From W0P28-013 sp051870755 (lineage in GTDB: Bacteria; Bacteroidota; Bacteroidia; Bacteroidales; Paludibacteraceae): DNA of 62,395 nt. The stretch spans positions 1-62,395 of the forward strand of contig JBJECE010000013.1 in NCBI GenBank assembly GCA_051870755.1, in the 5' to 3' direction. Below are positions 32,439 to 40,955 of this stretch, one piece after another; the first letter of the stretch is position 1; each line of letters opens with the position of its first letter. A model generated the notes under the pieces. That model did no database searches. It was not told the origin of the DNA and saw only the letters and a program-made list of their open reading frames with translations. The position numbers and the translations under genes were made by a program.

Positions 32439-33910
32439 TGTTTATCCTCCTCTCTGCATTTCTTTGCCATTTCTGCGGCAAGATTTACTAATGACTCGCG
32501 AATGTTATTAGTATTACATTTAGCTATAAACTCTTCCAACTTTTTTCTGCGATTGCCATCCCAATCAGAAGATTTCACACCATGGGAAATATACGTGATC
32601 ACATTTTCTCGGATTTTCGAATCATCTTTTGTTGCCATAGCTATTCCACGAATGGCACCCCATTGAGAAGCAAATTTCTCTTTGCCTTGGAATGCTGTTT
32701 TATTGTCATTTACCCAATGATTAACTTTTGTATAAATATCATTATCTATTTCTGCTTTTTCCTTTTGACCAGCAAGAAACTTCAGTAAATTACCACCCTT
32801 ATTAAGGACTTCAATTTCTTTTTTTACTTTCTCCTTGCGTTTATCTTCGTCTAGAATAACATCAGTATCGTTATTTTTATCGGGAATAATCGTTACCAGC
32901 GCTTTACCTGTATCTTTCTCTGCCTCTAAAAAGCAAGGATTATATATCACTTTCCCAAAACCTTCATTGTTGTAAGAACCAACGTATTGTAATTTCAAAT
33001 TGAGTTTGACAGGGTCGGGGACTTTTACCACAAACACACTACCTTTCTCTATGCCACAACGATCGGCGTCGGAACACTGACGTTTGTAGTTCCATGGCGC
33101 ATATTGGAATGTACGGATTTGTGATTTATCCCAAAGAATTTCTGCATCTTTCGGTAATCCTAATTGTTCAGCAGAAGGCTGGAATGTTGGCAAGCTAAAT
33201 TCGTCAAGGAAAATCAAACGACCATCGGCGTAGACGGTAATGATGCCGTTTTCAGACTTATCGCATTTCACATCGCTATAATCGTTTTCTGTTATTTCCA
33301 CCAATCCATATTGTGCAGTACGCGAACGCCCAACACGTTTCTTTCCAACCAAAGCATCTTTGATTTCTTTTTCCAAATCCTCATTTTTGACCTGCACTTC
33401 AAAATAGAGTTCAAGTCCTTTCTGCAACGACTCGTAACCATACATCTCATTATCTTTCGAACGCCGTTTTTCTCTATCGTAGGCAGACTTAATGGCAAAA
33501 TTAGTTTCCGTTTTTATTTCTTTTGCCTCGTTACCAACAAAGATATAGAAACCATCTCGACATTGTTTCAACTGTTCATTTTTCATATCATCACTATCAA
33601 GATTAGGTACAGCGTGATGGATATACAATTCCTCACTCGCCTTTTTCAACTTTGGATAAAACATCGATGCAGGAATCTTCAGACCCCGAACACCATTGGA
33701 GGGATGTGCATCGCCAAAACGGACTTTGCCGCTATGGAAAATTTCCATGGCTTTCCCATCCTTTTCGAACTCTGCATATTTGCTTGCCACAATGCCCAAG
33801 AAGCAACTTCCCGGAATGAAGTCCAATGTCTTGTTCGGTCCTTCGGTGGCGGCTTTCTGATTGAGAATCACATCCGAAAGCAATGTGCATTTGAATTTAA
33901 GCGTTTTCAT
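32435..33910 (-). CDS. csx10: Csx10 (Cas5-like RAMP of type III-D)
   Basis: 491 aa. The N-terminal KFKCTLLSDVILNQKAATEG and KVRFGDAHPSNGVRG (63-77) are typical of Csx10, as is TFQYAPWN about 200 residues further on. Csx10 takes the place of Cas5/Csm4/Cmr3, gripping the crRNA 5' handle near Cas10. Its presence is the main reason for calling the locus III-D-like. It overlaps the Csm3-like gene by 14 bases. The C-terminal ~120 residues are charged and helical and lie outside the core fold. Confidence 0.8.
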   Translation of the reverse strand: MKTLKFKCTLLSDVILNQKAATEGPNKTLDFIPGSCFLGIVASKYAEFEKDGKAMEIFHSGKVRFGDAHPSNGVRGLKIPASMFYPKLKKASEELYIHHAVPNLDSDDMKNEQLKQCRDGFYIFVGNEAKEIKTETNFAIKSAYDREKRRSKDNEMYGYESLQKGLELYFEVQVKNEDLEKEIKDALVGKKRVGRSRTAQYGLVEITENDYSDVKCDKSENGIITVYADGRLIFLDEFSLPTFQPSAEQLGLPKDAEILWDKSQIRTFQYAPWNYKRQCSDADRCGIEKGSVFVVKVPDPVKLNLKLQYVGSYNNEGFGKVIYNPCFLEAEKDTGKALVTIIPDKNNDTDVILDEDKRKEKVKKEIEVLNKGGNLLKFLAGQKEKAEIDNDIYTKVNHWVNDNKTAFQGKEKFASQWGAIRGIAMATKDDSKIRENVITYISHGVKSSDWDGNRRKKLEEFIAKCNTNNIRESLVNLAAEMAKKCREEDKQ

Positions 33911-34466
33911 TGTCTTCCTCCTTTCTTCCTATAATTGTACATCTGCCCAAGCCACGGTTGCGGTTTTGCCCTAATCGTTTAATAAGACCTAACGATTGTA
34001 TGATTTCATCAGACATTGCTTCGGGCACATTGAGTATTTCGCCATGCAAAGTGCAAGGTACCACCACTTCCATCTTTCGCAGACTATGCTCTTTAGCAAT
34101 GCCGTTATCGTCTATAGCGGTACTGACAATGTCGCGATACATAAAACGGACTGCATCGTTGGAAACAATGGCTTTATCTTCCTCTTTGTTTAATTCGGCA
34201 TTAGTAAAAAACATACAGCCTTTTTCCTTTTTTTCCTTATCATCAAAAAAACCGAATGCTTCAACAAATTTATCGTCCACTTCTTTATTTTGGAATTCTC
34301 TGATTTCTTCCACAGCCTCGCGCACCAATCCTTTTATGGTTTTGCCCGGCACAAAAGGCATCCCTTTTTCATCCTTCACAACCAAGGCATCCACATCGGC
34401 GCCGGCTGCTAAGCCCGAACCGCAATGCCAATCGGTGTGGAACTTTATTTCATAATTTATGTTCAT
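33897..34466 (-). CDS. Csm3-like Cas7 RAMP protein
   Basis: A 189-aa single RAMP domain, near the minimum length for Cas7. Asp26 and Asp32 sit in ADVDALVVKDEKGMPFVPG; Asp26 aligns with the catalytic Asp33 of Csm3, so this subunit should cut target RNA. The end LGLIKRLGQNRNRGLGRC is the Gly-rich loop. It overlaps the Cas10 stop by 4 bases. With the double-RAMP protein it gives three predicted cleavage sites per complex. Confidence 0.85.
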   Translation of the reverse strand: MNINYEIKFHTDWHCGSGLAAGADVDALVVKDEKGMPFVPGKTIKGLVREAVEEIREFQNKEVDDKFVEAFGFFDDKEKKEKGCMFFTNAELNKEEDKAIVSNDAVRFMYRDIVSTAIDDNGIAKEHSLRKMEVVVPCTLHGEILNVPEAMSDEIIQSLGLIKRLGQNRNRGLGRCTIIGRKEEDNENA

Positions 34467-36001
34467 TCTTTATCCTCCTTTGTTTTTTGTGTGTTAATGG
34501 TATGAATGGCAAGAATGTCGTAAACAGGCGATTTATATGGTTCTTCTTTCTTGTATTCAAAAGTTACTTCCTTTATCAAATCCAACAACTCCTTATTTGT
34601 AGTCATTGACTTCAAGCGGAACAATTTCTGCTTTGCCATTCCTGGGTTATCATGCAAAAGGCTCATCCATTGGCGTAAATGAGATTTGACAGCGTTGCCT
34701 TCTTTACTATCCAATTTATTCACATTTTTCTTCAAATCCTCAACCGACCATCTATCGCCTTTTGCCTCATTTATATAATATGGTCCATATTGAAAACTGA
34801 TATTTTCCTGCGGAGAAAGTTCACGCTTAGCAATAACCTCCCAATCCTCTGTAAAAGAATCTTGCACTTTATGGAACATCAGACACGATTTTGGCAGTTC
34901 CTTGCCTTCTTTGATTTCCTGCTTGTCCTTGGCATCTTTTTTAGCCAATGAACAAAGCGTTTCGGCAAGTTCATAACCATAATAGAACGGAAACGACGAT
35001 TTAATGTAGGCAATGCCGGCGCAAGCAGTCAATTTGTTAAAACTTAACTTATCGAACTCTTTAACAAAGCATGTCTTGTTTTCAAACTGCTTGATAAATT
35101 CCGTCACATAGTCCAAAGCAATATCAGCACGGCAGATAACCGTGAAGTCATCACCGCCAAGTACTATTGGGCGAATGGGTATGAATTTGTTCTCGTCAAA
35201 TTTTCCTTTAATAGAATTGTATGCTTCTACTGCGGCATCTTTTGTTGCCTTATCGAGCGATGCCGAAAATTTCTTGAATTGTTTCGCATTCGTGCCAATG
35301 GCCTGAACGACCTGCCCAAGTCCGTTGCCATCTGCGTGAATAATGGCTATCCAATCATTGTCTTTTGTAATATCTTCGATGTCGTATGCTATTTGTTCAT
35401 CTGAGATCTTTGGCAAATTAAACGCTTTTTTACATAACGTCTTGGTCGTGCGTTTTCTTTTACCATCAACATCCTCAAACAATTTTGCACATGTGCCTGT
35501 ATCATAATGTTCGTTTTCTTTTTGCAGGACGACTGGCAACCCCGTCTGTCTACTTCTTTCTATCGCCATCAATCCTAATGTTAGGCTACGCATTGGTTTG
35601 TTCCTCTGTATGCGAAGACGTTTTTCCAATTCATTAACTGCATCCTTGAATTCTGCATATTTACCTTCCATAGCAACTACAGCCTGACTCACTGTCACTC
35701 CTGGTGCGAATTCAGAAATAACTTTAGGAAAAACCCTCACAACTTTTTCACACTCTTTCTTGGTATCAAATATGTATTTGATATTTCCTGCTGCGTGAAG
35801 GATGCAATTATCATCGTTTCTCAATTCTAAAGATGCAGTTTCTAAATCAACATCTTTTTGTCCCGACAACAACTCGTAAAACTTTTTAGTGCAAATCTCC
35901 TCCACAAGTTCGCTTGCTCCGACAATCTCTTTCAGCTTATTTGTCTGAAAGATGAAGTCTTGTATGCCTTGGACGGCGGCTCCGTACAAATACTCACTCA
36001 T
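34463..36001 (-). CDS. cas10: Cas10 without HD domain, cyclase active
   Basis: 512 aa, short for Cas10. It begins directly with the first palm region (AVQGIQDFIFQTNKLKEIVG); no N-terminal HD nuclease domain precedes it. ADGNGLG is at 223-229 and the cyclase motif GGDD at 282-285 is intact, so it can make cyclic oligoadenylates on target-RNA binding. The C-terminal helical domain is present. DNA cleavage by HD is not expected; defence should rest on the three CARF enzymes downstream. It overlaps the Csm3-like gene by 4 bases and follows cas6 by 5. Confidence 0.93.
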   Translation of the reverse strand: MSEYLYGAAVQGIQDFIFQTNKLKEIVGASELVEEICTKKFYELLSGQKDVDLETASLELRNDDNCILHAAGNIKYIFDTKKECEKVVRVFPKVISEFAPGVTVSQAVVAMEGKYAEFKDAVNELEKRLRIQRNKPMRSLTLGLMAIERSRQTGLPVVLQKENEHYDTGTCAKLFEDVDGKRKRTTKTLCKKAFNLPKISDEQIAYDIEDITKDNDWIAIIHADGNGLGQVVQAIGTNAKQFKKFSASLDKATKDAAVEAYNSIKGKFDENKFIPIRPIVLGGDDFTVICRADIALDYVTEFIKQFENKTCFVKEFDKLSFNKLTACAGIAYIKSSFPFYYGYELAETLCSLAKKDAKDKQEIKEGKELPKSCLMFHKVQDSFTEDWEVIAKRELSPQENISFQYGPYYINEAKGDRWSVEDLKKNVNKLDSKEGNAVKSHLRQWMSLLHDNPGMAKQKLFRLKSMTTNKELLDLIKEVTFEYKKEEPYKSPVYDILAIHTINTQKTKEDKE

Positions 36002-36006
36002 AATAT

Positions 36007-36696
36007 TTATTTTTCTGATTGTTTATTCATTTGTTTGATTATCCCGAAGCCGTGGCTGACACCTTTACCAAGACCCAAATAGTCAGGAATATCAAGATTG
36101 GTGCAAAACTCAATGTCAAAGCCTTGCATCTTTACACCTTTAAAAGTATATGTTTGTTCTCCTATAATTTGGACAACCTTGCATGTAATAGGTGATTCTA
36201 TATGCTTACCTAAACCTGTACACATAGACAATATGTTACCAATTAAAATATGCTCTAACATTTCAACTTTATCGGTCAGGGTTTCTAACTGCTTGTAAGC
36301 ATTATAATTATCTCCATTAAATGGTAACCACTTGCGCAACGTATAATGAAATTCCGTTTCCCAAGTCTGCAATAACCATTGGTTGGCATGTATAGATTCC
36401 ACCACAAAATCTTCTTCACGTTTCCCAATTTTCAATCTAAAATCAGCCTGCGAAAAGAAACTACCGATAGCCTCGGTTCCTTCTCCAACACAAATGATAG
36501 CAGCCTTCCCACGAATCCGTTTATATTGAATGAGCGGATAACGATAGCGCAGACTATCACCTATATGATTATGAAACAAAGTCAAATCAGCAGGCACTTT
36601 ACTGATGATTGCACCGCGAAACGCAGATACATCGCGCAATAGCAAGGAATTCTGAAATTGGATTATTAAGATTTTAATCTTTTTTTGTGTATTCAT
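36007..36696 (-). CDS. cas6: Cas6 pre-crRNA endonuclease
   Basis: 229 aa, first gene of the CRISPR operon. The C-terminal Gly-rich loop LGLGKGVSHGFGIIK and an N-terminal FRGAIISKV segment fit Bacteroidota Cas6. His42 or His44 in LFHNHIGDSLRYRYP are candidate catalytic residues. It is predicted to cut the transcript of the array inside each repeat, leaving an ATTAAGAC-type 5' handle. The promoter at 36733-36763 lies about 40 bases upstream. Confidence 0.85.
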   Translation of the reverse strand: MNTQKKIKILIIQFQNSLLLRDVSAFRGAIISKVPADLTLFHNHIGDSLRYRYPLIQYKRIRGKAAIICVGEGTEAIGSFFSQADFRLKIGKREEDFVVESIHANQWLLQTWETEFHYTLRKWLPFNGDNYNAYKQLETLTDKVEMLEHILIGNILSMCTGLGKHIESPITCKVVQIIGEQTYTFKGVKMQGFDIEFCTNLDIPDYLGLGKGVSHGFGIIKQMNKQSEK

Positions 36697-36732
36697 AGTA
36701 TTACCCCAATCAATAGCATATAAATGTTACTG

Positions 36733-36763
36733 CAAAAATAAATATTTTTTCATTCAAATCCAA
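36733..36763 (-). promoter_or_regulatory. Promoter of the cas operon
   Basis: On the minus strand TATTTTTG (36740-36733) matches TAnnTTTG. A TTG at 36763-36761 is 20 bases upstream. It is the only good promoter before cas6, so it likely drives the whole ~16.5 kb operon unless internal starts exist, for instance in the 192-base gap around 28208-28399. Confidence 0.6.
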
Positions 36764-36814
36764 TTAACTGCGCTTTTTTTCGGCATATTTTTTCGCATCT
36801 CATATTTTTTTATG

Positions 36815-36822
36815 TAATTTTG
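36815..36822 (+). promoter_or_regulatory. -7 element for the patatin gene
   Basis: TAATTTTG fits TAnnTTTG and sits 26 bases before the ATG at 36848. The -33 region has only TTTC. It is divergent from the cas promoter. Confidence 0.5.
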
Positions 36823-36847
36823 CGGCGAAAAGTAACCTTCGAAGAAA

Positions 36848-37690
36848 ATGAAAAAGGCATTAGTTTTGGAAGGCGGGGCTATGAGAGGATTGTACACGGC
36901 CGGCGCATTAGACGTTCTTCTGGACAATGACATCGAAGCAGATGCCGTTTACGCCACGTCGGCCGGTGTACTCTTTGGCGTCAACTACATCTCGAAACAG
37001 CGCGGACGCACACTGCGATATAACAAACGCTACGCTGCCGACCCACGTTACATGGGACTGCGGTCGCTCATCACTACCGGCAATATCATCAACAAAGAGT
37101 TTGCCTATTACGAAATTCCGTTGAAACTCGATATATTCGACCAAGAAGCCTTTGCCAAATCGCCTACAAAACTATACGCCACCATTACGAATGTGCGAAC
37201 CGGACAGACAGAATACCGACAAATCGAAGACGTACTGCAACAAATGGAAGTGCTACGCGCTACATCGGCCATGCCGTTCGTATCGAAAATGGTGCCAATA
37301 GACAACGAACTATACCTCGACGGAGGACTAACCGACAGCATTCCACTCGAGCGATGCCTGCGCGATGGTTACGACAAAGTGATTGTGGTACTGACACGCC
37401 CCGCCGACTACCGCAAAAAGGCCATGAATCCGCTGTTGGCAAAAATGTTCTATCGGAAATATCCACGTTTGGTCGAAGCCATACAGCGGCGACACGCCAT
37501 GTACAACGCTCAAATAGGCCAAGTAAATGCTTTGGAACGACAAGGACGAATCACCGTCATTCGCCCGACACAACATCTCAACATCGGACGCATCGAAAAA
37601 GACCCGAATAAGCTACAGGCTATGTACGATTTGGGCGTGCGCGACACACAAACGCTACTGACAGCCATCAACACCTATTGGCAATTATAG
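36848..37690 (+). CDS. Patatin-like phospholipase (YjjU-like)
   Basis: 280 aa. The oxyanion loop GGAMRG (9-14), nucleophile Ser38 in ATSAG and catalytic Asp158 in DGG form the patatin Ser-Asp dyad. It hydrolyses acyl esters of phospholipids, probably in the cytoplasm since no signal peptide is seen. It stands alone on the plus strand, divergent from the cas operon and convergent with the DUF6048 gene, so it belongs to the host chromosome. Patatins also occur as cyclic-nucleotide effectors in CBASS, but no cyclase partner is adjacent here. Confidence 0.9.
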   Translation: MKKALVLEGGAMRGLYTAGALDVLLDNDIEADAVYATSAGVLFGVNYISKQRGRTLRYNKRYAADPRYMGLRSLITTGNIINKEFAYYEIPLKLDIFDQEAFAKSPTKLYATITNVRTGQTEYRQIEDVLQQMEVLRATSAMPFVSKMVPIDNELYLDGGLTDSIPLERCLRDGYDKVIVVLTRPADYRKKAMNPLLAKMFYRKYPRLVEAIQRRHAMYNAQIGQVNALERQGRITVIRPTQHLNIGRIEKDPNKLQAMYDLGVRDTQTLLTAINTYWQL

Positions 37691-37692
37691 CA

Positions 37693-38418
37693 TCAGAAAC
37701 GCTCCATGCGGGCGCGTTCGTAGCGCGTGCGATAATTGAATCCGATGGTATAGTTGAACGTGAATTGCGTCCCCGACGACCGACCGAAACCCGGCACATA
37801 CCACAGCAGTTCGTTGTTGTCGAGAGCGGTGTGCAACAGCAACTTAACACGCACCGACCACCCCATGGTGAACCCTTTCGCCAAATCGACACGCACACCG
37901 GCCAGCAACTCCACCCATCCGGCATAGGCATTACGCCCACTCCACGCCAATTCGGCCGTTTCGCCCCAGTAATCGCGCGACACAGGCACCGACAGCAAAT
38001 CGTAATTGACCACACTCATGCCATAGCGCAAACCGACAAAAGGATAATGCCGATTCAACTTCTCGGATCCGTCTTCGGCTTTCGTTTTCAGGACATTGTA
38101 GTTCAAGCCCAATCGCCAAAACGGCACGCCGGCACGATACCGCGCGCCATTGTCGGCTGTGTGATCGACCGACGCATAACCCAATTCAACGATCGGAAAA
38201 AATTTGTTGCGCAAATTGACATCAAACTGTAACTCGCCCGTAATCACGCCTTTATCCACAGCAATGCCCATCAACGGCGATGCGATGTCGAGATGCACCG
38301 AGAACCCACGAAACAGTACCGAATCCGACGGCGATTTCGGCTCGCGCGATTGGCCACGCAGCGTTCCGGCAACCAGCCATAAGCCACAGACAATTATCAC
38401 ATAGCGCAAACGGTTCAT
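37693..38418 (-). CDS. DUF6048 family outer-membrane-like protein
   Basis: 241 aa with a signal peptide (YVIIVCGLWLVAGTLRGQS) and alternating beta pattern ending in NYTIGFNYRTRYERARMERF, like a small outer-membrane barrel. From memory it matches the Bacteroidales DUF6048 family, normally encoded next to DUF6452, as here. Function is unknown. The gap to the DUF6452 stop is 6 bases. Confidence 0.75.
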   Translation of the reverse strand: MNRLRYVIIVCGLWLVAGTLRGQSREPKSPSDSVLFRGFSVHLDIASPLMGIAVDKGVITGELQFDVNLRNKFFPIVELGYASVDHTADNGARYRAGVPFWRLGLNYNVLKTKAEDGSEKLNRHYPFVGLRYGMSVVNYDLLSVPVSRDYWGETAELAWSGRNAYAGWVELLAGVRVDLAKGFTMGWSVRVKLLLHTALDNNELLWYVPGFGRSSGTQFTFNYTIGFNYRTRYERARMERF

Positions 38419-38424
38419 GGTGAA

Positions 38425-38910
38425 TCAACGGTAATAAATCCTCAAATGGTTTTCAGACACATTCTGCACCGCCGTCTTTTCGATGATGACAGAATCCACC
38501 TGATGCGTCGTTGCTGACGCGGCCAAAATCGTGTGATAGACAAAACAGCCACACTCCAACGAAATGAAATTCGTATCGTTGCTGTGGTACACGGTCAGCG
38601 TGTCGATGCCCGACGAGTCGCGCTGCAACACGAATGTCGTTGTATCGGTGTGCACATGCAGCGGCAATGCCAAGGCACTCACAGCCGCGCCGGTGTACAA
38701 CGTCGAGTCGCTGCCAACACCCCAAACGGTCAGTTTTTCGGAAGTCGGCACGGTGGTAAATGTTTCCGTTGCAGCATTATATGTGGTTTTGTACAACGCC
38801 ACGCCGACAACGACCGTTTTCTCCTTGCGACACACGGTATCATCGCCATTGCACGCCACCAGCGCCACCATCAGCCAACACAAGCCGAATATGCGAACAA
38901 ATTGTTTCAT
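38425..38910 (-). CDS. DUF6452 family lipoprotein
   Basis: 161 aa from the Met at 38910, which gives an SPII signal ending VALVAC. The frame is open upstream to 38970, but that part is not signal-like. The mature protein is beta-rich and has two later Cys (SLECGCFVYH). It pairs with the DUF6048 gene 6 bases downstream, a conserved Bacteroidales couple. A role in the outer envelope is likely; no activity is known. Confidence 0.75.
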   Translation of the reverse strand: MKQFVRIFGLCWLMVALVACNGDDTVCRKEKTVVVGVALYKTTYNAATETFTTVPTSEKLTVWGVGSDSTLYTGAAVSALALPLHVHTDTTTFVLQRDSSGIDTLTVYHSNDTNFISLECGCFVYHTILAASATTHQVDSVIIEKTAVQNVSENHLRIYYR

Positions 38911-38915
38911 CGTTT

Positions 38916-39431
38916 TCACACAAATACAAATAACTCTGCTGCCGATTTGCGTTTTTTCGGCTGTGTACAATTATCGGAAGCAGCATAACCAATCGGCACC
39001 AACGCCACCGGTTCCAAACTCTCCGGCAAATGCAGCAGTTCGGCGCAACGTTTGGCATCGAAATTGCACACCCAGCACGAGCCCAAGCCGATTTCGGCGG
39101 CGGCCAATGTCAAATGATCGACCGCGATAGCCACATCAATGTCGGCGTGGTCTTTGCCATCGTTGGCGCGATGCCACGACTGTGTATGATCGGCACACGC
39201 CACCACGCACAACGGCACCGCAGCAAACCATTCGCGCGGATAGCATGTGTACAAATCGTGCAACCGACGACGATCGGTTACGACATAAAAACGATATGGT
39301 TGCAAATTGACGGCCGATGGTGCCAAGCGCACACACTGCAACAGATAATCGATTTTGGTCTGTTCGACAGCACGCGTAGCATCAAATTGGCGCAACGAAC
39401 AGCGTTTCTCGGCTAATTCACTAAACTTCAT
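38916..39431 (-). CDS. Nitroreductase family protein
   Basis: 171 aa, FMN-binding fold. The start RCSLRQFD, the LAPSAVNLQPYRFYVV segment and IGLGSCWVCNFD are typical of short nitroreductases that reduce nitro- or quinone compounds with NAD(P)H. It lies 5 bases upstream of the DUF6452 start and 2 bases after the next gene, so it seems part of one operon. Substrate unknown. Confidence 0.85.
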   Translation of the reverse strand: MKFSELAEKRCSLRQFDATRAVEQTKIDYLLQCVRLAPSAVNLQPYRFYVVTDRRRLHDLYTCYPREWFAAVPLCVVACADHTQSWHRANDGKDHADIDVAIAVDHLTLAAAEIGLGSCWVCNFDAKRCAELLHLPESLEPVALVPIGYAASDNCTQPKKRKSAAELFVFV

Positions 39432-39433
39432 AT

Positions 39434-39952
39434 TTACAACGTTTTAACCTCGTTTTTCAAGAAATCGAGCGCCACATCTGTCGGTGTGGTTTTGAGCGAG
39501 GCGTACATCTCTATCAAGCACTGCGCCAACTGCAAAGCCTGTCCCGATGGCTGCACTTGCGCGGCCGCCGCATTGATGATGCGCACCAAGTTTTCGCGTG
39601 CATTACGCACCATTACCCACGCCTGATGCGACACATAAATTTGTTGCGACACATTGTGCTCAAACTCATCGCGTACGGTTTTCAGCAAGCGGGTTTGCAA
39701 CTCCAAATTCGTCATTGTCTGCAAATCGAGGCGCAGAATCATCGCTTCCGGCTGTGTGCGTTCCAACAACAATGTCAGCCGTTCGTAAGCGCGCAATCGT
39801 ACCGGCGTTATCTGATTGGCATTCTGCTTGCGCAGCTCAAATGTACGCCGTTCGCTCTCGGCAGCCAACTGTTTGTGCAGCACCAACCATGTGGTAAAAA
39901 ACACCACCAGTGCGGGTATCGTGTATTTCAGCAATTCCAAAAACAATTCCAT
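39434..39952 (-). CDS. Membrane-anchored hypothetical protein (DUF7935-like)
   Basis: 172 aa. One N-terminal transmembrane helix (YTIPALVVFFTTWLVLHKQL) is followed by a long helical cytoplasmic part with ITPVRLRAYERLTLLLERT. It resembles a conserved Bacteroidota family seen beside nitroreductase genes. No catalytic motif is visible. The helical part may form a coiled coil. Confidence 0.65.
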   Translation of the reverse strand: MELFLELLKYTIPALVVFFTTWLVLHKQLAAESERRTFELRKQNANQITPVRLRAYERLTLLLERTQPEAMILRLDLQTMTNLELQTRLLKTVRDEFEHNVSQQIYVSHQAWVMVRNARENLVRIINAAAAQVQPSGQALQLAQCLIEMYASLKTTPTDVALDFLKNEVKTL

Positions 39953-39989
39953 ACGCTATGTCGTTAATACAAAAACTTCTACAAACGGC

Positions 39990-40940
39990 TCAAAATTCGG
40001 TTACTACCTGATAGTGATTGCGGTCGGACGACGAGCGCGAAATCAGTTCGCCCACAAAACCCGACAGAAACATCTGCGTACCCAAAATCATGGCCGTCAG
40101 TGCCAAATAGAAATAGGGCGAATCAGTAACCAACGGTGCCGGCACGCCTTGATGCAAGGCTGCCAATTTGACCCCGCCGACCACGCAGACCGCCACAAAA
40201 CCTACCAAAAACATCACACTGCCCAGCAAACCGAAAAAGTGCATCGGACGTTTGCCGAAACGGCTCAGAAAATAGAGCGAAAACAGGTCGAGATAGCCAT
40301 GAACGAAACGCTCCAAACCGAATTTCGACGTTCCGAATTGCCGTTTGCGGTGCTCGACCACCTTCTCGCCGATGCGTGTAAAACCGGCATTTTTGGCCAA
40401 ATACGGAATATAGCGGTGCATTTCGCCATACACTTCGATGTTTTTGACAACTTCGTTGCGATAGGCTTTCAGGCCGCAATTCATATCGTGCAGTTTCAGC
40501 CCCGTCACGCGGCGTGCCGTGGCATTATAGATTTTCGAAGGCAAATTTTTGGTCAATGCGTTGTCGTAGCGTTTTTTCTTCCAGCCCGACACCAAATCGT
40601 AGCCTTCGTCCGTTATCATCCGATAGAGTTCGGGAATCTCGTCCGGTGAATCTTGCAAATCGGCATCCATCGTGATGACCACATCGCCTTGCGCTTTGGC
40701 AAAACCGCAATACAACGCCGGCGATTTGCCATAATTGCGCCGAAAACGAATGCCGTGCACCGCTGCATCGCGTTGGTGCAGATCGCAAATGACGCGCCAC
40801 GAATCGTCGGTGCTGCCATCGTTAACAAAAATAATTTCGTACGAAAACTGATGTTCGCGCATCACACGCACTATCCAATCGTACAGCGCCAGCAACGACT
40901 CGGCCTCGTTGTACAACGGAACTACTACTGATATATCCAT
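39990..40940 (-). CDS. Glycosyltransferase family 2, DPM1/ArnC-like
   Basis: 316 aa from the Met at 40940 (the frame opens 3 codons earlier). The GT-A domain has VVPLYNEAESL, FVNDGSTDDSW and a DADLQDSPDEIP metal site. Two C-terminal transmembrane helices anchor it (FGLLGSVMFLVGFVAVCVVG and FYLALTAMILGTQMFLSGF). It makes polyprenyl-phosphate sugars for export across the inner membrane, perhaps the donor for the DUF2723 protein encoded further right. Confidence 0.9.
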   Translation of the reverse strand: MDISVVVPLYNEAESLLALYDWIVRVMREHQFSYEIIFVNDGSTDDSWRVICDLHQRDAAVHGIRFRRNYGKSPALYCGFAKAQGDVVITMDADLQDSPDEIPELYRMITDEGYDLVSGWKKKRYDNALTKNLPSKIYNATARRVTGLKLHDMNCGLKAYRNEVVKNIEVYGEMHRYIPYLAKNAGFTRIGEKVVEHRKRQFGTSKFGLERFVHGYLDLFSLYFLSRFGKRPMHFFGLLGSVMFLVGFVAVCVVGGVKLAALHQGVPAPLVTDSPYFYLALTAMILGTQMFLSGFVGELISRSSSDRNHYQVVTEF

Positions 40941-40955
40941 ATAAAGCACATTTTT

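Noticed and set aside
20223..36696. Subtype III-A or III-B
   Set aside because: No Csm2/Csm4/Csm5 or Cmr1/Cmr3/Cmr5/Cmr6 set; Csx10, TIGR03986 and the RAMP arrangement fit III-D better.
36848..37690. Patatin as a CBASS or CRISPR effector
   Set aside because: It is on the other strand, has its own promoter and no cyclase partner; it looks like a chromosomal YjjU-type enzyme.
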